From WTFY01 sp965205685 (lineage in GTDB: Bacteria; Pseudomonadota; Gammaproteobacteria; UBA4575): 64,000 bases of DNA. A program made the position numbers and the translations under genes. The notes below the pieces were generated by a model. The model did not search any database and had not been told where the DNA came from. It worked only from the letters and a program-made list of their open reading frames with translations. How positions within the stretch are numbered: position 1 is the stretch's first letter; each line of letters begins with the position of its first letter. The stretch is taken from assembly GCA_965205685.1 (NCBI GenBank), contig OZ242174.1, forward strand, positions 1,785,000 to 1,848,999, written 5' to 3'. Below, piece by piece: positions 55,501 through 63,284 of the stretch.

Positions 55501-56215
55501 ATACACGGCCGTTGAGCATGGTATGCACCCCGCCTGCAATTGCCAGGTCCGCCTTGCCTTGCTGAAGATCAGCGACTGCATCGTGTACGGAAACCAGCGA
55601 AGAAGCACAGGCGGCGTCCACGGCTTTCGCGGGACCCATCAACCCCAGTATGAAAGAAACCCGCCCCGCAGCGCCGTTCATGTTGGTACCGCTCAGGGCA
55701 TAGAGGCATCCGGCGGCCTCTTCAGGCCTTGCAGAATTCAGCACCATCATGCGGTACTCATCTGTGCTGATGCCGGTATAGACCCCTGTGCGGCTGCCCT
55801 TCAGGCACTCCGGATCGATGCCCGCATCCTCAAGTGCATGCCAGCTCGTCTCCAGCATCATTCGCTGTTGCGGGTCAAGCATCTGCGCTTCGACGGGTGA
55901 AATCCGGAAGAACGCGGCGTCGAAGCGGTCGATGTCTTCCACGAATCCCCCGAACTGGCAGGCCGGGCTGCGCACCGCATCGTCCGGGAACAATGCATCC
56001 ACGCGATCGACCCCAGTGCCGGGTTCTGCCTGCGTGATGGCATTTCCTCCGCTGTCCAGCAAATGCCAGAAAGCTGCAAGGTCCGGTGCACCCGGGAACC
56101 GGCAGGCCATACCCACGATGGCGATCGGCGGGCTAGAGGTCAAGCTCTCTGGTTTTCGCACATCTCCCTCCGGGCCGGGAGATAACTTGGCATCGTGCGG
56201 GTTATCCGGTTTCAC
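46571..56215 (-). CDS. Type I polyketide synthase, KS-AT-DH-MT-ER-KR-ACP-KS, truncated second module
   Basis: A 3214-residue PKS starting at GTG. Domains by residue: KS 30-457 (Cys203, His338, His378); AT 587-880 (Ser682 in GHSVGE; RAFHS around 785-789 favours malonyl-CoA); DH 960-1250 (His992, Asp1164); C-methyltransferase 1460-1660 (IEVGAGTGSA); ER 1893-2208 (HAGAGGVGLAAIQ); KR 2220-2400 (VTGGLGGIG; the Tyr position is His2369); ACP 2500-2575 (Ser2532). A second KS spans 2600-3018 (Cys2764, His2899, His2939). After this KS a pre-AT linker runs straight into a post-AT tail (YPFERQRFWVKA) and the protein stops. There is no thioesterase. It predicts a fully reduced, methyl-branched acyl product. 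An ACP, PPTase and hydrolase face it. Confidence 0.93.
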   Translation of the reverse strand: MKPDNPHDAKLSPGPEGDVRKPESLTSSPPIAIVGMACRFPGAPDLAAFWHLLDSGGNAITQAEPGTGVDRVDALFPDDAVRSPACQFGGFVEDIDRFDAAFFRISPVEAQMLDPQQRMMLETSWHALEDAGIDPECLKGSRTGVYTGISTDEYRMMVLNSARPEEAAGCLYALSGTNMNGAAGRVSFILGLMGPAKAVDAACASSLVSVHDAVADLQQGKADLAIAGGVHTMLNGRVYELRADSMMLSPDGQCKAFDASANGYVRGEGCGVVILKRLSEAQADGDRIWAVIRGAAVNHGGASSGLTVPNTPALEAVIEAALSHAGMSASMVDYLEAHGTGTTVGDPIELNAAAAAYGRGRRDDRPLLVGSVKTNIGHLEAAAGVAGLIKAALVVHRGMIPTHLHFHNPNPSLDWDHLPLRVITDNLSWPYATDEPRRAGVNSFGISGTNAHIILEQHGASPAVSEPAPQPVGLAQAVATTLPQTVAECRDQAFVKRTSRLLPLSAKSEPALHALAERYLSWLDQQQVAQPDPATEDEQLANLAWTASIGRSHFDYRAGLAFTDVASLQQQLKKVAKADGLAHARSLKVAFAYTGQGSQWPGMGQALYEREPVVRAVLDRCESVFFEQRGALLLDVMFDRPGARGALEDTAWEQPALYALECALTALWASLGVRPAIVFGHSVGELAAAHAAGVFSLEDGMRFAEARGRLLSKTAEGAMAAVFAPAQQVASAVAQRNKETDGDALCISGYNGLHQVVSGPVPEVQCLLERFDSEGIRTRRLNTARAFHSALVEPVLDDLEASLEGVAFESPSVKVISNLTGAAVGPGETLDAKYWRRHAREAVAFAEGIDTLSGLDVDLVVEIGPGKILAPMLASAWPQSARTAPPGISSLQAPSASAPEPSSDAGFLQAVAKVYEAGLPIRFEGLFAGESRARISLPQYPFQRERHWMETPRKHRREKGHPLLGVRHESAAGGITYETQLYATDPAWLGDHRVFERIVVPGAVYGAMAALASLAEGAPHATVRDMQLHNAMIVPEADPDDGMEEPGSTLQLMLGEEEAGARSLRVFSKHDEGDWILHAEGRIGMGASTLQAPERIDLLALAENLPVMEVSDYYRARAETGIGLGPSFRTLTKIWAAPGEALAEVSVPEDLGGVGLGVHPLVLDGCFQVVGAARGLDGMQGSTTYLPFGWEQLWLAGPLPQKVFCHVRMNAVAAQSEAALAEAPEVQSGEVYIYDANGMLIGGLSGYTVKRAERSAMLSALEGTDDLLYEVVWRECALASGLKAADFFPEPASVKDRTRLFSEYLKDAGVGPEDRAALLSELEHWSWAFALANLDRLGWQRVAGETVDPDALRQQLNVSADHGRLFRRMLEMLTRCEVLKEVDDGFLVLSGSEDAWPKGLVEDPEAHAEKMAERFPHGLTEVGLFLRSGSALADVLRGQADPLTLLFSSGEPTAADLYLRAPVAQAANRMLGEAVRTLVGALPGGRRLRVIEVGAGTGSATASVLPELPQGQFEYTYTDISAGFFAEAEARFGDGGGHIDYRPLDIEKDPQDQGFEVHGYDLLIASNVLHATRLLPETLAHCLKLLAPSGQLIALENLRGQGWMDLTFGQLDGWWRFADDYRPHHALANPAVWRQALGDAGFDAIEILGVDESETAKLPDRGVIVARGPARVHEAPGMWVLMADEGGTAAHLAHELADRNQTVVLAGPGFDKAAEFKVCGPGVHEVYVDAMMRESWQQLVEHLPGDLPFSGVVHFAGLDGHGMQASTAEIAGDVERNGASALALVQGVADSVREPDKGIWLITRGAQILERERGGELAGAILWGFGKAVDREAAHLRPQMIDLDPQPEASLPDLANELLYPDAENHIAYRLGRRQVARLVRFADGPARLALPKTPDWVLAPDPGGTFDRPCVQSLAARALEPREVRVEVDAAGLNFWDVFRSLGFIEEGLLGREMCGRVIEAGSEVSSAIVGKRVIGLGFGAFGPQMVTREELVSVAPSGYSVTELATVPSAYVSAALSYELSGLQAGERVLIHAGAGGVGLAAIQLAQAAGAEVLATASMPKQAYLRSLGVVHLFDSRTTAFGEQILEVTGGAGVDVVLNSLTSEGFIDASLSCLRQGGRFVELARRDILSPEEMAAVRPDVGYDILELDVLKKTDPAWVGRVLDDVTRQLASGEIGPIVHSRWPLAEAGAALRFMRSARHLGKIVVTAPPLATGRLRQDATYLVTGGLGGIGIAVADWLVGQGAGTLVLNGRRSPDAEAEAAIRELRERGASIHVEIADVTDASAMDRMMSHIDQELPPLAGVIHSVGVLSDGALTNQSWERFERVLGPKILGAWHLHRSTLDRDLDFFILFSSRVGVMGNPGQANHAAANAFLDQLAGHRRALGLAGQAIAWGAWSEIGEAAEQKDRIERQRSALGGRWFTPQQGLKALERLVRQDVTTSVVMSMDWSVFEKAVSARPPFLEEMLVTDDEAEAGAVASSADVMARLQQTPASERGRLLESYLQGEVQAVLRLPSAPEPAVGFFDLGMDSLMAVELRNRLNRAFSDEYTASNTVVFDYPDIISLARHLSEELGEVKGTPAPQVQPAPVSVSEDASIEGGIAIIGMACRFPGARNLAEFWQVLDEGRETVSDGREDTGLWGGVLGDPAIRDAGYQRGGFIEGIDHFDARFFGIRPIEAHSMDPQQRMLLETSWQALEDAGIDPEQLRGSPTGVYAGIASSEYRDLMMDSGGPSYLGTAGSMAVGRVSFCLGLEGPAMPVMLNCASSLVAIHHAVASLLQGEVDLALAGGVNAILSSGLTRELAELGMLSRDGRCKTFNASADGFVRSEGCGMIVLKRLDEAQADCDRIWGVIRGSAINHSGASAGPTVPTGPTKERVIEEALAGACISPHEVDYLEAHGGGSELGDSIEVNASARVYGREREADDPLLIGSVKTNLGHLESAAGIAALIKTVLAMDRHRIPQHLHFRDPNPHTDWEQLPVKVVSEAMDWPRHEGRPARAGVSAFGISGTNAHVVVEGYQASEDASYPEHPRSSPAGNAQLVTLPPSDSSRETPSEIPATDLRKTRLLPLSGKSEGVLRELAEAYLAWLDAHSKELSDDDSASGPLLSDMAWTASTGRAHFAHRAGVLFSDVASLRAQLQSLARGTGKEVPAAAAKENSHDVQTDEVPSFMLEVAEAYEAGQAVSLAGLFEGEMRRRISVPDYPFERQRFWVKA

Positions 56216-56359
56216 GAAATGAATTCTCTGTTCTTATGAATTGTGAGAAGCCGAAAGTTATGGTAGTCCGAGCTGGCCTCGATAGTAAACCCCAAGCCAT
56301 CTTTAAAGGCAGGACCGGCGCTTGCAAGCCGGGCACCTCCGTATACAAACCCCCTCGTG

Positions 56360-56365
56360 TATAAT
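56360..56365 (+). promoter_or_regulatory. Possible -10 box for aroK
   Basis: Exact TATAAT 36 bases before the chosen aroK ATG. No good -35 box is seen at 16-18 bases upstream, so the assignment is weak. Confidence 0.35.
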
Positions 56366-56401
56366 GGAACCGCCTGTGATTACCTTGACTTCCTGCGCCA
56401 A

Positions 56402-56971
56402 ATGTCCGGTTTCCTGCCACCGGATGCAACCCCCTCCCTGTGGCCTGTGACGGCGGAACACATCATCCTGATCGGGGCCATGGGGGTCGGCAAGTCGTCG
56501 GTCGGGCGAAAGCTCGCCAAAAAGCTTAAGCGGCCCTTTTTTGACAGTGACCAGGTCATCGAAGAGAAGACCGGCGTCGATATCGCCACCATTTTCGACT
56601 ACGAGGGCGAATCCGGTTTTCGGAAACGCGAGGAGAAGGCCATCGACGAACTGTGTCGCCGTCAAGCAATGGTGCTCGCCACCGGGGGTGGTGCCGTGCT
56701 CGCCGCAACTACCCGCAACCTGCTTGCAACACGTGGCACAGTCATCTACCTGAAGGCCTCGGTCGACATGCTTCTCAAGCGAACCCGCCACAGCGACCAC
56801 AGACCCTTGCTGAATGTGCCGGACAAGCGCCAGGTCATCACCGAGCTGCTGCACCAGAGAGAGCCCTTGTATTTGCAAACTGCGGACCATACCATCGACA
56901 CGGACCGGCGAACCGTGAGCTGGACGGCGAACCGGGTGTTACAACTTTTGGACCTGACGCCAGAGCCCTGA
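56402..56971 (+). CDS. aroK: Shikimate kinase
   Basis: Phosphorylates shikimate on the way to chorismate. It has P-loop GAMGVGKSSVGRKLA, substrate residues in FFDSDQVIEEKTG and FRKREEKAIDEL, GGGAV, and lid-region RPLLNV. I chose the ATG at 56402 (MSGFLPPDATP, 189 residues); the frame opens at 56357, which would lie in the promoter. It is divergent from the PKS and is followed by aroB after 14 bases, the standard aroKB order. Confidence 0.95.
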   Translation: MSGFLPPDATPSLWPVTAEHIILIGAMGVGKSSVGRKLAKKLKRPFFDSDQVIEEKTGVDIATIFDYEGESGFRKREEKAIDELCRRQAMVLATGGGAVLAATTRNLLATRGTVIYLKASVDMLLKRTRHSDHRPLLNVPDKRQVITELLHQREPLYLQTADHTIDTDRRTVSWTANRVLQLLDLTPEP

Positions 56972-56985
56972 ATCCCTCCCCGACG

Positions 56986-58071
56986 ATGATTCAATTTGAA
57001 GTACAGCTAGGCATGCGCGGGTATCCGATCTATATCGGAGCCGGGCTTCTTGGTGAACCCCGTTATCTGAAAGAGCACATCCGCGGGAGCCGCGTGTTCG
57101 TACTCAGCAATGAGCGGGTGGCACCGCTGTACCTGGAAGCCGTCTGCCAACAACTTGAACCGAATCGCGTCCTGCACCTCGCGCTTGCGGACGGTGAGGC
57201 GACCAAGTCCCTGCAAACCGTGGAGCAGGTGTACACCTGCCTGCTGGAAAACCGTTGCGGACGTGATACGACGCTGGTTGCCCTTGGCGGCGGGGTGATC
57301 GGTGACATTACGGGCTTTGTCGCGGCCACCTATTTGCGTGGTGTGGACTTCATCCAGATTCCGACCACGCTGCTCGCCCAGGTGGATTCCTCGGTAGGCG
57401 GCAAGACCGGCGTCAATCACGCACTGGGCAAAAACATGATCGGTGCCTTCTACCAGCCACAATGCGTGATCGCCGACCTGGAGTGTCTGCGCACCCTCGA
57501 GGACCGGGAATTGCGGGCGGGGATCGCCGAAATCATCAAGTACGGGCTCATCCGCGATGCCGAATTCTTCGTTTGGCTGGAAGACAACGTCGAGCACCTG
57601 CTGGCACGTGACACCGAGGCACTGACTTATGCCGTGCACCGCTCCTGCAAGAACAAGGCCGAGGTCGTGGCCGAGGACGAGCTGGAAATCTCTGGAGCAC
57701 GCGCGTTACTGAATCTAGGGCATACCTTCGGTCATGCCATCGAAACGGCGCTCGGCTACGGACAGTGGCTGCATGGCGAAGCAGTCGCCTGCGGCATGCT
57801 GATGGCCGCGCGGATGTCGATCCGGCTGGGCTGGCTGAACGAGGAGGCTGGTGAGCGCATCCAGGCGTTGCTGGCACGCGCGCAACTGCCCAGTGCCCCG
57901 CCCGAAGCCCTGCAGGCGGAGTCTTTCCTGGAACACATGGCACGTGACAAGAAGGCACGTGCGGACCAGTTGCATCTGGTACTGCTCAGGGACATTGGCG
58001 AGGCCGTGCTCACTGACGAGTTTCCGGCATCGGCCCTGAAAGACACGCTGCAGGAATTTTGCGGGACCTGA
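56986..58071 (+). CDS. aroB: 3-dehydroquinate synthase
   Basis: NAD- and zinc-dependent cyclisation giving dehydroquinate. It starts MIQFEVQLGMRGYPIYIGAG; ALGGGVIGDITGFVA and the TTLLAQVDSSVGGKTGVN signature follow, with zinc histidines in LNLGHTFGHAIE and HGEAVA. The 361-residue length is normal. The frame is open for over 100 codons upstream but overlaps aroK there, so the ATG at 56986 is the start. Confidence 0.96.
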   Translation: MIQFEVQLGMRGYPIYIGAGLLGEPRYLKEHIRGSRVFVLSNERVAPLYLEAVCQQLEPNRVLHLALADGEATKSLQTVEQVYTCLLENRCGRDTTLVALGGGVIGDITGFVAATYLRGVDFIQIPTTLLAQVDSSVGGKTGVNHALGKNMIGAFYQPQCVIADLECLRTLEDRELRAGIAEIIKYGLIRDAEFFVWLEDNVEHLLARDTEALTYAVHRSCKNKAEVVAEDELEISGARALLNLGHTFGHAIETALGYGQWLHGEAVACGMLMAARMSIRLGWLNEEAGERIQALLARAQLPSAPPEALQAESFLEHMARDKKARADQLHLVLLRDIGEAVLTDEFPASALKDTLQEFCGT

Positions 58072-58074
58072 ACG

Positions 58075-59265
58075 GTGCGAGGTATCCCGGCATCCGACCC
58101 CGTACACAAGGTCCAATCCACCCTCCCGGCTCCGTATGGTGCACACGAGTCCGGCAGCCGGGGACGAATGCATGCCGAGGCCCCGGCTTCACACCGCGGA
58201 GAATACCGGCGCGATCGCGAGCGGATCATCCATAGCACGGCCTTTCGCAGGCTGGAGTACAAGACCCAGCTGTTCGTCAATCACGAGGGAGACCTGTACC
58301 GCACCCGCCTGACACATTCCATTGAAGTGGCCCAGGTGGCACGCAGCATCGCGTACCGCCTCAAACTCAATGAGCCGCTCTGCGAGGCGATTGCACTGGC
58401 CCACGATCTGGGCCATACCCCGTTCGGTCACGCCGGCCAGGATGCTCTCAACCGCTGCATGCAGGCGCATGGCGGCTTCGAGCACAATCTGCAATCCCTG
58501 CGGGTGGTCGACCTGCTGGAACTGAAGTACCCGCAGTTCCCGGGCTTGAACCTGACGTTCGAGACCCGCGAAGGCATCCTCAAGCACTGCTCGAAAAAGA
58601 ATGCGCGAACGCTGGGCCCGGTGGGGCAGCGTTTTCTTGAGCGCACGCAACCGGGCCTGGAAGCCCAGCTGGCCAATATTGCCGATGAGATTGCCTACAC
58701 CAGCCACGACATCGATGATGGCCTGCGCGCCAACCTGATCACCGTACCCCATCTCAGGGAAGTCGAGCTGTTTGACCAGCACTTCGATGCCGTTGAGCGT
58801 GAATTTCCGAAGCTTGGACAGCGTCGAAAAACCTACGAGACCATCCGCCGGATCCGCAACCAGCTGGTGGCAAACCTGATCTCGGCAAGCAAGGCGGCCA
58901 TTGCCGATGCCGAGGTAGGCAGTATTGATAAGGTGCGCGAGGCACCGGGCCCCCTGATCCGCTTTAGCGGTCCCATGCGTCAGAAAAACCAGGCGCTCAA
59001 GCACTTTCTGCGTGAACACCTGTACCGTCACGAGCGCGTGCACCGCATGAACCGCGAGGCTGCAAAAGTGGTCGCGGACCTCTACGCCGCATTCCTTGGC
59101 GATGCCCGCCTGATGCCGGATGAGTACCACAGGCTCGCCAGTGAGGCCACCGGCCAGGACGGCGACAGTGGGCGTGCGCGGGTGATCTCCGATTATATCT
59201 CCGGCATGACCGACCGCTATGCGATCGCCGAGCACTGGCGAATCTTCAACGAGAAAATTTTCTAG
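58075..59265 (+). CDS. dgt: dGTP triphosphohydrolase-like HD protein
   Basis: Hydrolyses dGTP (or other dNTPs) to the nucleoside and triphosphate. HD-domain metal ligands are in RLTHSIEVAQVARS, ALAHDLGHTPFGHAGQ and DEIAYTSHDIDDG. The GTG at 58075 starts 4 bases after aroB; the N-terminal 30 residues are poorly conserved and a later start is possible. The 396-residue length fits the type I/II bacterial dNTPase-like family common next to aroB. Confidence 0.92.
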   Translation: MRGIPASDPVHKVQSTLPAPYGAHESGSRGRMHAEAPASHRGEYRRDRERIIHSTAFRRLEYKTQLFVNHEGDLYRTRLTHSIEVAQVARSIAYRLKLNEPLCEAIALAHDLGHTPFGHAGQDALNRCMQAHGGFEHNLQSLRVVDLLELKYPQFPGLNLTFETREGILKHCSKKNARTLGPVGQRFLERTQPGLEAQLANIADEIAYTSHDIDDGLRANLITVPHLREVELFDQHFDAVEREFPKLGQRRKTYETIRRIRNQLVANLISASKAAIADAEVGSIDKVREAPGPLIRFSGPMRQKNQALKHFLREHLYRHERVHRMNREAAKVVADLYAAFLGDARLMPDEYHRLASEATGQDGDSGRARVISDYISGMTDRYAIAEHWRIFNEKIF

Positions 59266-59414
59266 GCACCTTTTGGTACCGTCCGGCGCTTGACCCTGTC
59301 CTTGCGCAAGGCGCATCATGGAACGCACACGCCATCGGGAGATACGCGCACCCACGCACGGCCCTCGGGCGTGAACAAGAACAAACCCTGCACCGCAGTG
59401 CCCATTGATCCGCC

Positions 59415-61130
59415 GTGTCGACCCGAATCCCGCAATCCTTCATCGATGAGCTGATCGCGCGCACGGATATCGTCGAACTTATCAGCGGCCACGTGTCCCT
59501 GAAAAAGAAGGGCCGGGAGTATATGGCCTGCTGCCCCTTCCACAACGAGAAAACCCCTTCGTTCACGGTCAGCCCGGAGAAGCAGTTCTACCACTGCTTC
59601 GGCTGCGGTGCGCACGGCACCGCGCTCGGCTTCCTGATGGATTATGAACGTCTCGAATTCCTGGAAGCGGTCGAGGTCCTGGCGCAACGTGCCGGCCTGG
59701 AGGTGCCCCGCGATGCCGGTGCTCCGGCGCCGCAGAGCCACCACAAGCTGCTGGCCTTGCTGGAGCAGGCCCAGGCTCATTTTCGCAGCTGCCTGCGTGC
59801 AGAGCCCGTAGCCACCGGGTACCTGAAAAATCGTGGACTGAGCGGCGAGGTTGCGGCACGCTTCGGACTCGGATTCGCGCCGGACCGTTTTGACAGCCTG
59901 CTGAATGTGCTCCGGGGTAAAGCCAGTGAAGAGGAGCTTTTACACAGCGGACTAGTCAAGAAAAACGTCCACGGCAAGCTGTACGACTGTTTTCGAAACC
60001 GAATCATGTTCGCGATCCGTGACCGGCGAGGAAGGGTGATCGGCTTCGGCGGACGGGTACTCGACGATGCCGTTCCCAAGTACATGAACTCTCCCGAAAC
60101 CCCGGTATTTCACAAGGGTGATGTGTTGTACGGCATGTACGAGGCGCGCAAGGCCAAAGGCGCCTCGAACAACCTGCTGGTTGTGGAAGGCTACATGGAT
60201 GTACTTGCCCTGGCACAGCACGGCATCGAGAATACCGTGGCCACGCTGGGCACGGCCACGACCTCACAACATGTCCAGCAACTGTTTCGCTATACCCAGG
60301 AAATCATCTTCTGTTTTGACGGTGATCGAGCCGGTCGCGAGGCGGCCTGGCGCGCCGCCGAGCACACCGTGCCGGTGTTTCGAGATGGGCTGGAAGCGAA
60401 GTTCCTGTTCCTGCCGCAAGGGGAGGACCCGGACAGCCTGATTCGCACACGCGGCAAGGAGATTTTCCTGCAGTATGTGGAAGACAGCATCCCTCTGTCC
60501 GAGTTTATCCTAGACAAGCTGAGCCGCGATTCGGACATTCGCACTCCCGCAGGCAAGGCCCGTCTTGCCCAGCGCGCAAAGCCGCTACTGTCGAAGCTTC
60601 CGGACGGCGTGTTCAAGAAGCTCGTTTTCGAGGAACTGGAAAAAAGGGTCGGCGCACCGGTGCATTACGCTGTCGCCAAGCCAACACCAGGGAGTGCTCA
60701 TCGATTCAAGATGGCCGATGCCCTGACCCGTGCCACCCCGGTGCGGCTTGCGATCTCTGCCCTGCTACACCAGCCCGACCTGGTCAAGACGGTCACAGCC
60801 CCGGATTCCCTGCATGAATCGCCGATCCCGGGAGTGGCACTTCTTGCAAGAATCCTGCAAATCTGGCAGCAAGAACCCGAGCTCAGCCATGCGGCCCTGA
60901 TCGAGCGCTTTCGCGGTCAGGAAGAGGCCCAGCAGCTGCAAAAGCTGATGACCTGGGAACCCCCGCAACTGCGAAATCCGGATCAGGCCTTCGAAGATGC
61001 CATGAAATGGATCTTCCGAAAGACCGATCAGGCCCGGGTGCAGGCACTGATCGACAAGGAACAAACGGACGGGCTGAGTGCAGCGGAGAAACAGCAGCTT
61101 CGTAACCTGCTCCACCACAAGGTGTCCTAA
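59415..61130 (+). CDS. dnaG: DNA primase
   Basis: Makes RNA primers for replication. It has an N-terminal CHC2 zinc finger (CCPFHNEKTPSF...YHCFGCGAHG), the RNAP-like catalytic core with GFGGRVL and VEGYMDVLALAQHG, then the toprim acidic residues in FCFDGDRAGREAA. The C-terminal helicase-binding region is present. The start is GTG at 59415, giving MSTRIPQSFIDELIARTDIV. The 571-residue length is normal. It precedes rpoD. Confidence 0.96.
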   Translation: MSTRIPQSFIDELIARTDIVELISGHVSLKKKGREYMACCPFHNEKTPSFTVSPEKQFYHCFGCGAHGTALGFLMDYERLEFLEAVEVLAQRAGLEVPRDAGAPAPQSHHKLLALLEQAQAHFRSCLRAEPVATGYLKNRGLSGEVAARFGLGFAPDRFDSLLNVLRGKASEEELLHSGLVKKNVHGKLYDCFRNRIMFAIRDRRGRVIGFGGRVLDDAVPKYMNSPETPVFHKGDVLYGMYEARKAKGASNNLLVVEGYMDVLALAQHGIENTVATLGTATTSQHVQQLFRYTQEIIFCFDGDRAGREAAWRAAEHTVPVFRDGLEAKFLFLPQGEDPDSLIRTRGKEIFLQYVEDSIPLSEFILDKLSRDSDIRTPAGKARLAQRAKPLLSKLPDGVFKKLVFEELEKRVGAPVHYAVAKPTPGSAHRFKMADALTRATPVRLAISALLHQPDLVKTVTAPDSLHESPIPGVALLARILQIWQQEPELSHAALIERFRGQEEAQQLQKLMTWEPPQLRNPDQAFEDAMKWIFRKTDQARVQALIDKEQTDGLSAAEKQQLRNLLHHKVS

Positions 61131-61372
61131 GGAAATTGGTGCAACCCGCTGCCGCGAATCCCGTGCTCAAATGTCACTGCAAGGCATATGTGTCCGGACC
61201 ATCGCAAACGGCCTGCACACACAAATGATTCTAGGCTCCCGAATGCCACAGGAGGACTGACTGGTAAGTTAAGTCCTTGATTTCCATCAGGGTACTATTC
61301 ATACCACCTAGATCCTGATATATTGTGGTGTTTGGTTCATGGAATGCCCGGGTCCGGGCAGCAGGTGTACAT

Positions 61373-63193
61373 TTGGACGAAAATCAACAGCAATCCAGCA
61401 GCATCAAGCAACTTATCGCAAAAGGTAAGGAACAGGGCTACCTGACCTATGCGGAAGTCAACGACCACCTGCCAAGCGGCATCGTGGATCCCGAACAGAT
61501 CGAGGACATCGTTGGCATGATCAATGACATGGGCATCAACGTCCATGAGCAGCCCCCTGACACCGACAGCCTGGTGCTGACCGACAGTGCCGCCACAGAC
61601 GATGACGTCGAGGAGGCCGCCGCCGCCCTGGCCACCGTGGACAGCGAGTTTGGCCGCACTACCGACCCGGTCCGCATGTACATGCGCGAGATGGGGATCG
61701 TGAATCTGCTGACCCGTGAGGGAGAAATCAAGATTGCCAAGCGCATTGAAGAGGGACTGCGCCAGGTCCTGTTTGCGATCGGGCATTACCCGTCCACCAT
61801 TGAGAAGCTGCTGGCGTTCTATGACAAGGTCAAGTCCGAGGAGTTGCGCCTGACGGACCTGATCGTCGGGTTCGTGGATCTCGATGAAGACACGGATGCC
61901 ATCCCTCCGCCCGCGGCGCAAATCACCCAGGAAAGCAAGAATGCCGGGGTGAGTGAGGATGACGATGACGATGAAAAAGAACAGGACACCGGTCCCGATC
62001 CCAAGGAAGTCCAGGCCTATTTCAGGAAATTACAGCGGCTGTACAAGAAGTTTCTTTCCGCCAACAGCAATACCAAAAAACGGCTCAAGGCTGGGGAAGA
62101 CCTCGCCAACGAGTTCACTATGGTCAAGCTCACGCCCAAAATGGTGGAAATCCTGACCACGGACTTCAAAAAAATGGTCGGCAGGATTCGTATTCACGAA
62201 GCACGTATCCGCCAGCTGTGCATACAGGATGCCAAGATGCCGCGGGACCGATTTATCAAGGTCTTTGTTGGCAACGAATCCTGTACCGACTGGCTGGACG
62301 CCCTGAACCGGTCCAGAGCCAAGTATGCGAAAGGCCTGCTGGCCCTGAAACCGGATATCGCCAAGGAGCAGGACAAGCTGTTCCTGATCGAGCAGGAAGC
62401 CGGCCTGACCATCGGCGAGATCCGCGACATCAATCGGCGCATGTCCATCGGCGAAGCCAAGGCCAGCCGCGCCAAGAAGGAGATGGTGGAAGCCAACCTG
62501 CGCCTGGTGATTTCCATCGCCAAGAAGTACACCAACCGCGGATTGCAGTTCCTGGACCTGATCCAGGAAGGCAACATCGGCCTGATGAAAGCGGTAGACA
62601 AATTCGAGTACCGCAGGGGTTACAAATTTTCGACCTATGCCACCTGGTGGATCCGCCAGGCCATCACGCGCTCGATCGCGGACCAGGCGCGCACGATACG
62701 GATCCCCGTACACATGATTGAGACCATCAACAAATTGAACCGGATATCGCGGCAGATGCTGCAGGAAAAGGGACGTGAACCGACCCCGGAAGAGTTGGCC
62801 GAGCGCATGGAGATGCCCGAGGAGAAAGTACGCAAGGTGCTGAAGATCGCCAAGGAGCCGATTTCGATGGAAACCCCGATTGGCGACGATGAAGACTCGC
62901 ATCTTGGGGACTTCATCGAAGACGTCATCATTGAATCCCCGGTGGATTCCGCCTCATCCGAGGGTCTCGGTGAAGCCACGCGTGAAATACTGGCCTCGCT
63001 TACCCCGCGGGAAGCCAAGGTGCTGCGCATGCGTTTCGGAATCGACATGAATACCGATCACACCCTGGAGGAAGTGGGTAAGCAGTTTGATGTGACGCGG
63101 GAACGTATTCGCCAGATCGAGGCCAAGGCACTTCGCAAGCTTCGCCATCCGAGCCGGTCCGAACAGCTACGCAGCTTTCTCGAAATCGAATAG
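61373..63193 (+). CDS. rpoD: Primary sigma factor sigma-70
   Basis: Housekeeping sigma factor. The N-terminal 1.1 region begins DENQQQSSSIKQLIAKG; region 2 has LRLVISIAKKYTNRGLQFLDLIQEGN, region 2.4 YATWWIRQAITRSIADQ, and region 4 DVTRERIRQIEAKAL. I chose the TTG at 61373 because it gives the conserved DENQQQS start with AGG 7 bases upstream; a GTG at 61325 adds 16 unlike residues. An acidic non-conserved insert lies near 195-235. A 242-base leader separates it from dnaG, with no promoter I would call. Confidence 0.95.
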   Translation: MDENQQQSSSIKQLIAKGKEQGYLTYAEVNDHLPSGIVDPEQIEDIVGMINDMGINVHEQPPDTDSLVLTDSAATDDDVEEAAAALATVDSEFGRTTDPVRMYMREMGIVNLLTREGEIKIAKRIEEGLRQVLFAIGHYPSTIEKLLAFYDKVKSEELRLTDLIVGFVDLDEDTDAIPPPAAQITQESKNAGVSEDDDDDEKEQDTGPDPKEVQAYFRKLQRLYKKFLSANSNTKKRLKAGEDLANEFTMVKLTPKMVEILTTDFKKMVGRIRIHEARIRQLCIQDAKMPRDRFIKVFVGNESCTDWLDALNRSRAKYAKGLLALKPDIAKEQDKLFLIEQEAGLTIGEIRDINRRMSIGEAKASRAKKEMVEANLRLVISIAKKYTNRGLQFLDLIQEGNIGLMKAVDKFEYRRGYKFSTYATWWIRQAITRSIADQARTIRIPVHMIETINKLNRISRQMLQEKGREPTPEELAERMEMPEEKVRKVLKIAKEPISMETPIGDDEDSHLGDFIEDVIIESPVDSASSEGLGEATREILASLTPREAKVLRMRFGIDMNTDHTLEEVGKQFDVTRERIRQIEAKALRKLRHPSRSEQLRSFLEIE

Positions 63194-63217
63194 AATTCTT
63201 TTCGAGACACACCGTTG

Positions 63218-63284
63218 GGGCCTGTAGCTCAGTTGGTTAGAGCAGAGGACTCATAATCCTTTGGTCGTAGGTTCGAGTCCTACC
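63218..63284 (+). pseudogene. tRNA with CAT anticodon (Met, or Ile2 if modified), 3' end missing
   Basis: GGGCCTG as the 5' acceptor strand, then TA, D arm GCTC/GAGC, anticodon arm GAGGA-CTCATAA-TCCTT with anticodon CAT, variable loop, and T arm GTAGG/CCTAC. An intact gene would next read the complement of the acceptor (CAGGCCC). Here only the first C matches, then unrelated sequence begins. The acceptor stem therefore cannot form. Position right after rpoD is conserved in relatives such as Pseudomonas, as far as I recall. Confidence 0.85.

Noticed and set aside
46571..56215. Long open frames on the plus strand opposite the PKS
   Set aside because: These are antisense shadows in GC-rich coding sequence; none has domain-like motifs, and the minus-strand PKS explains the region.
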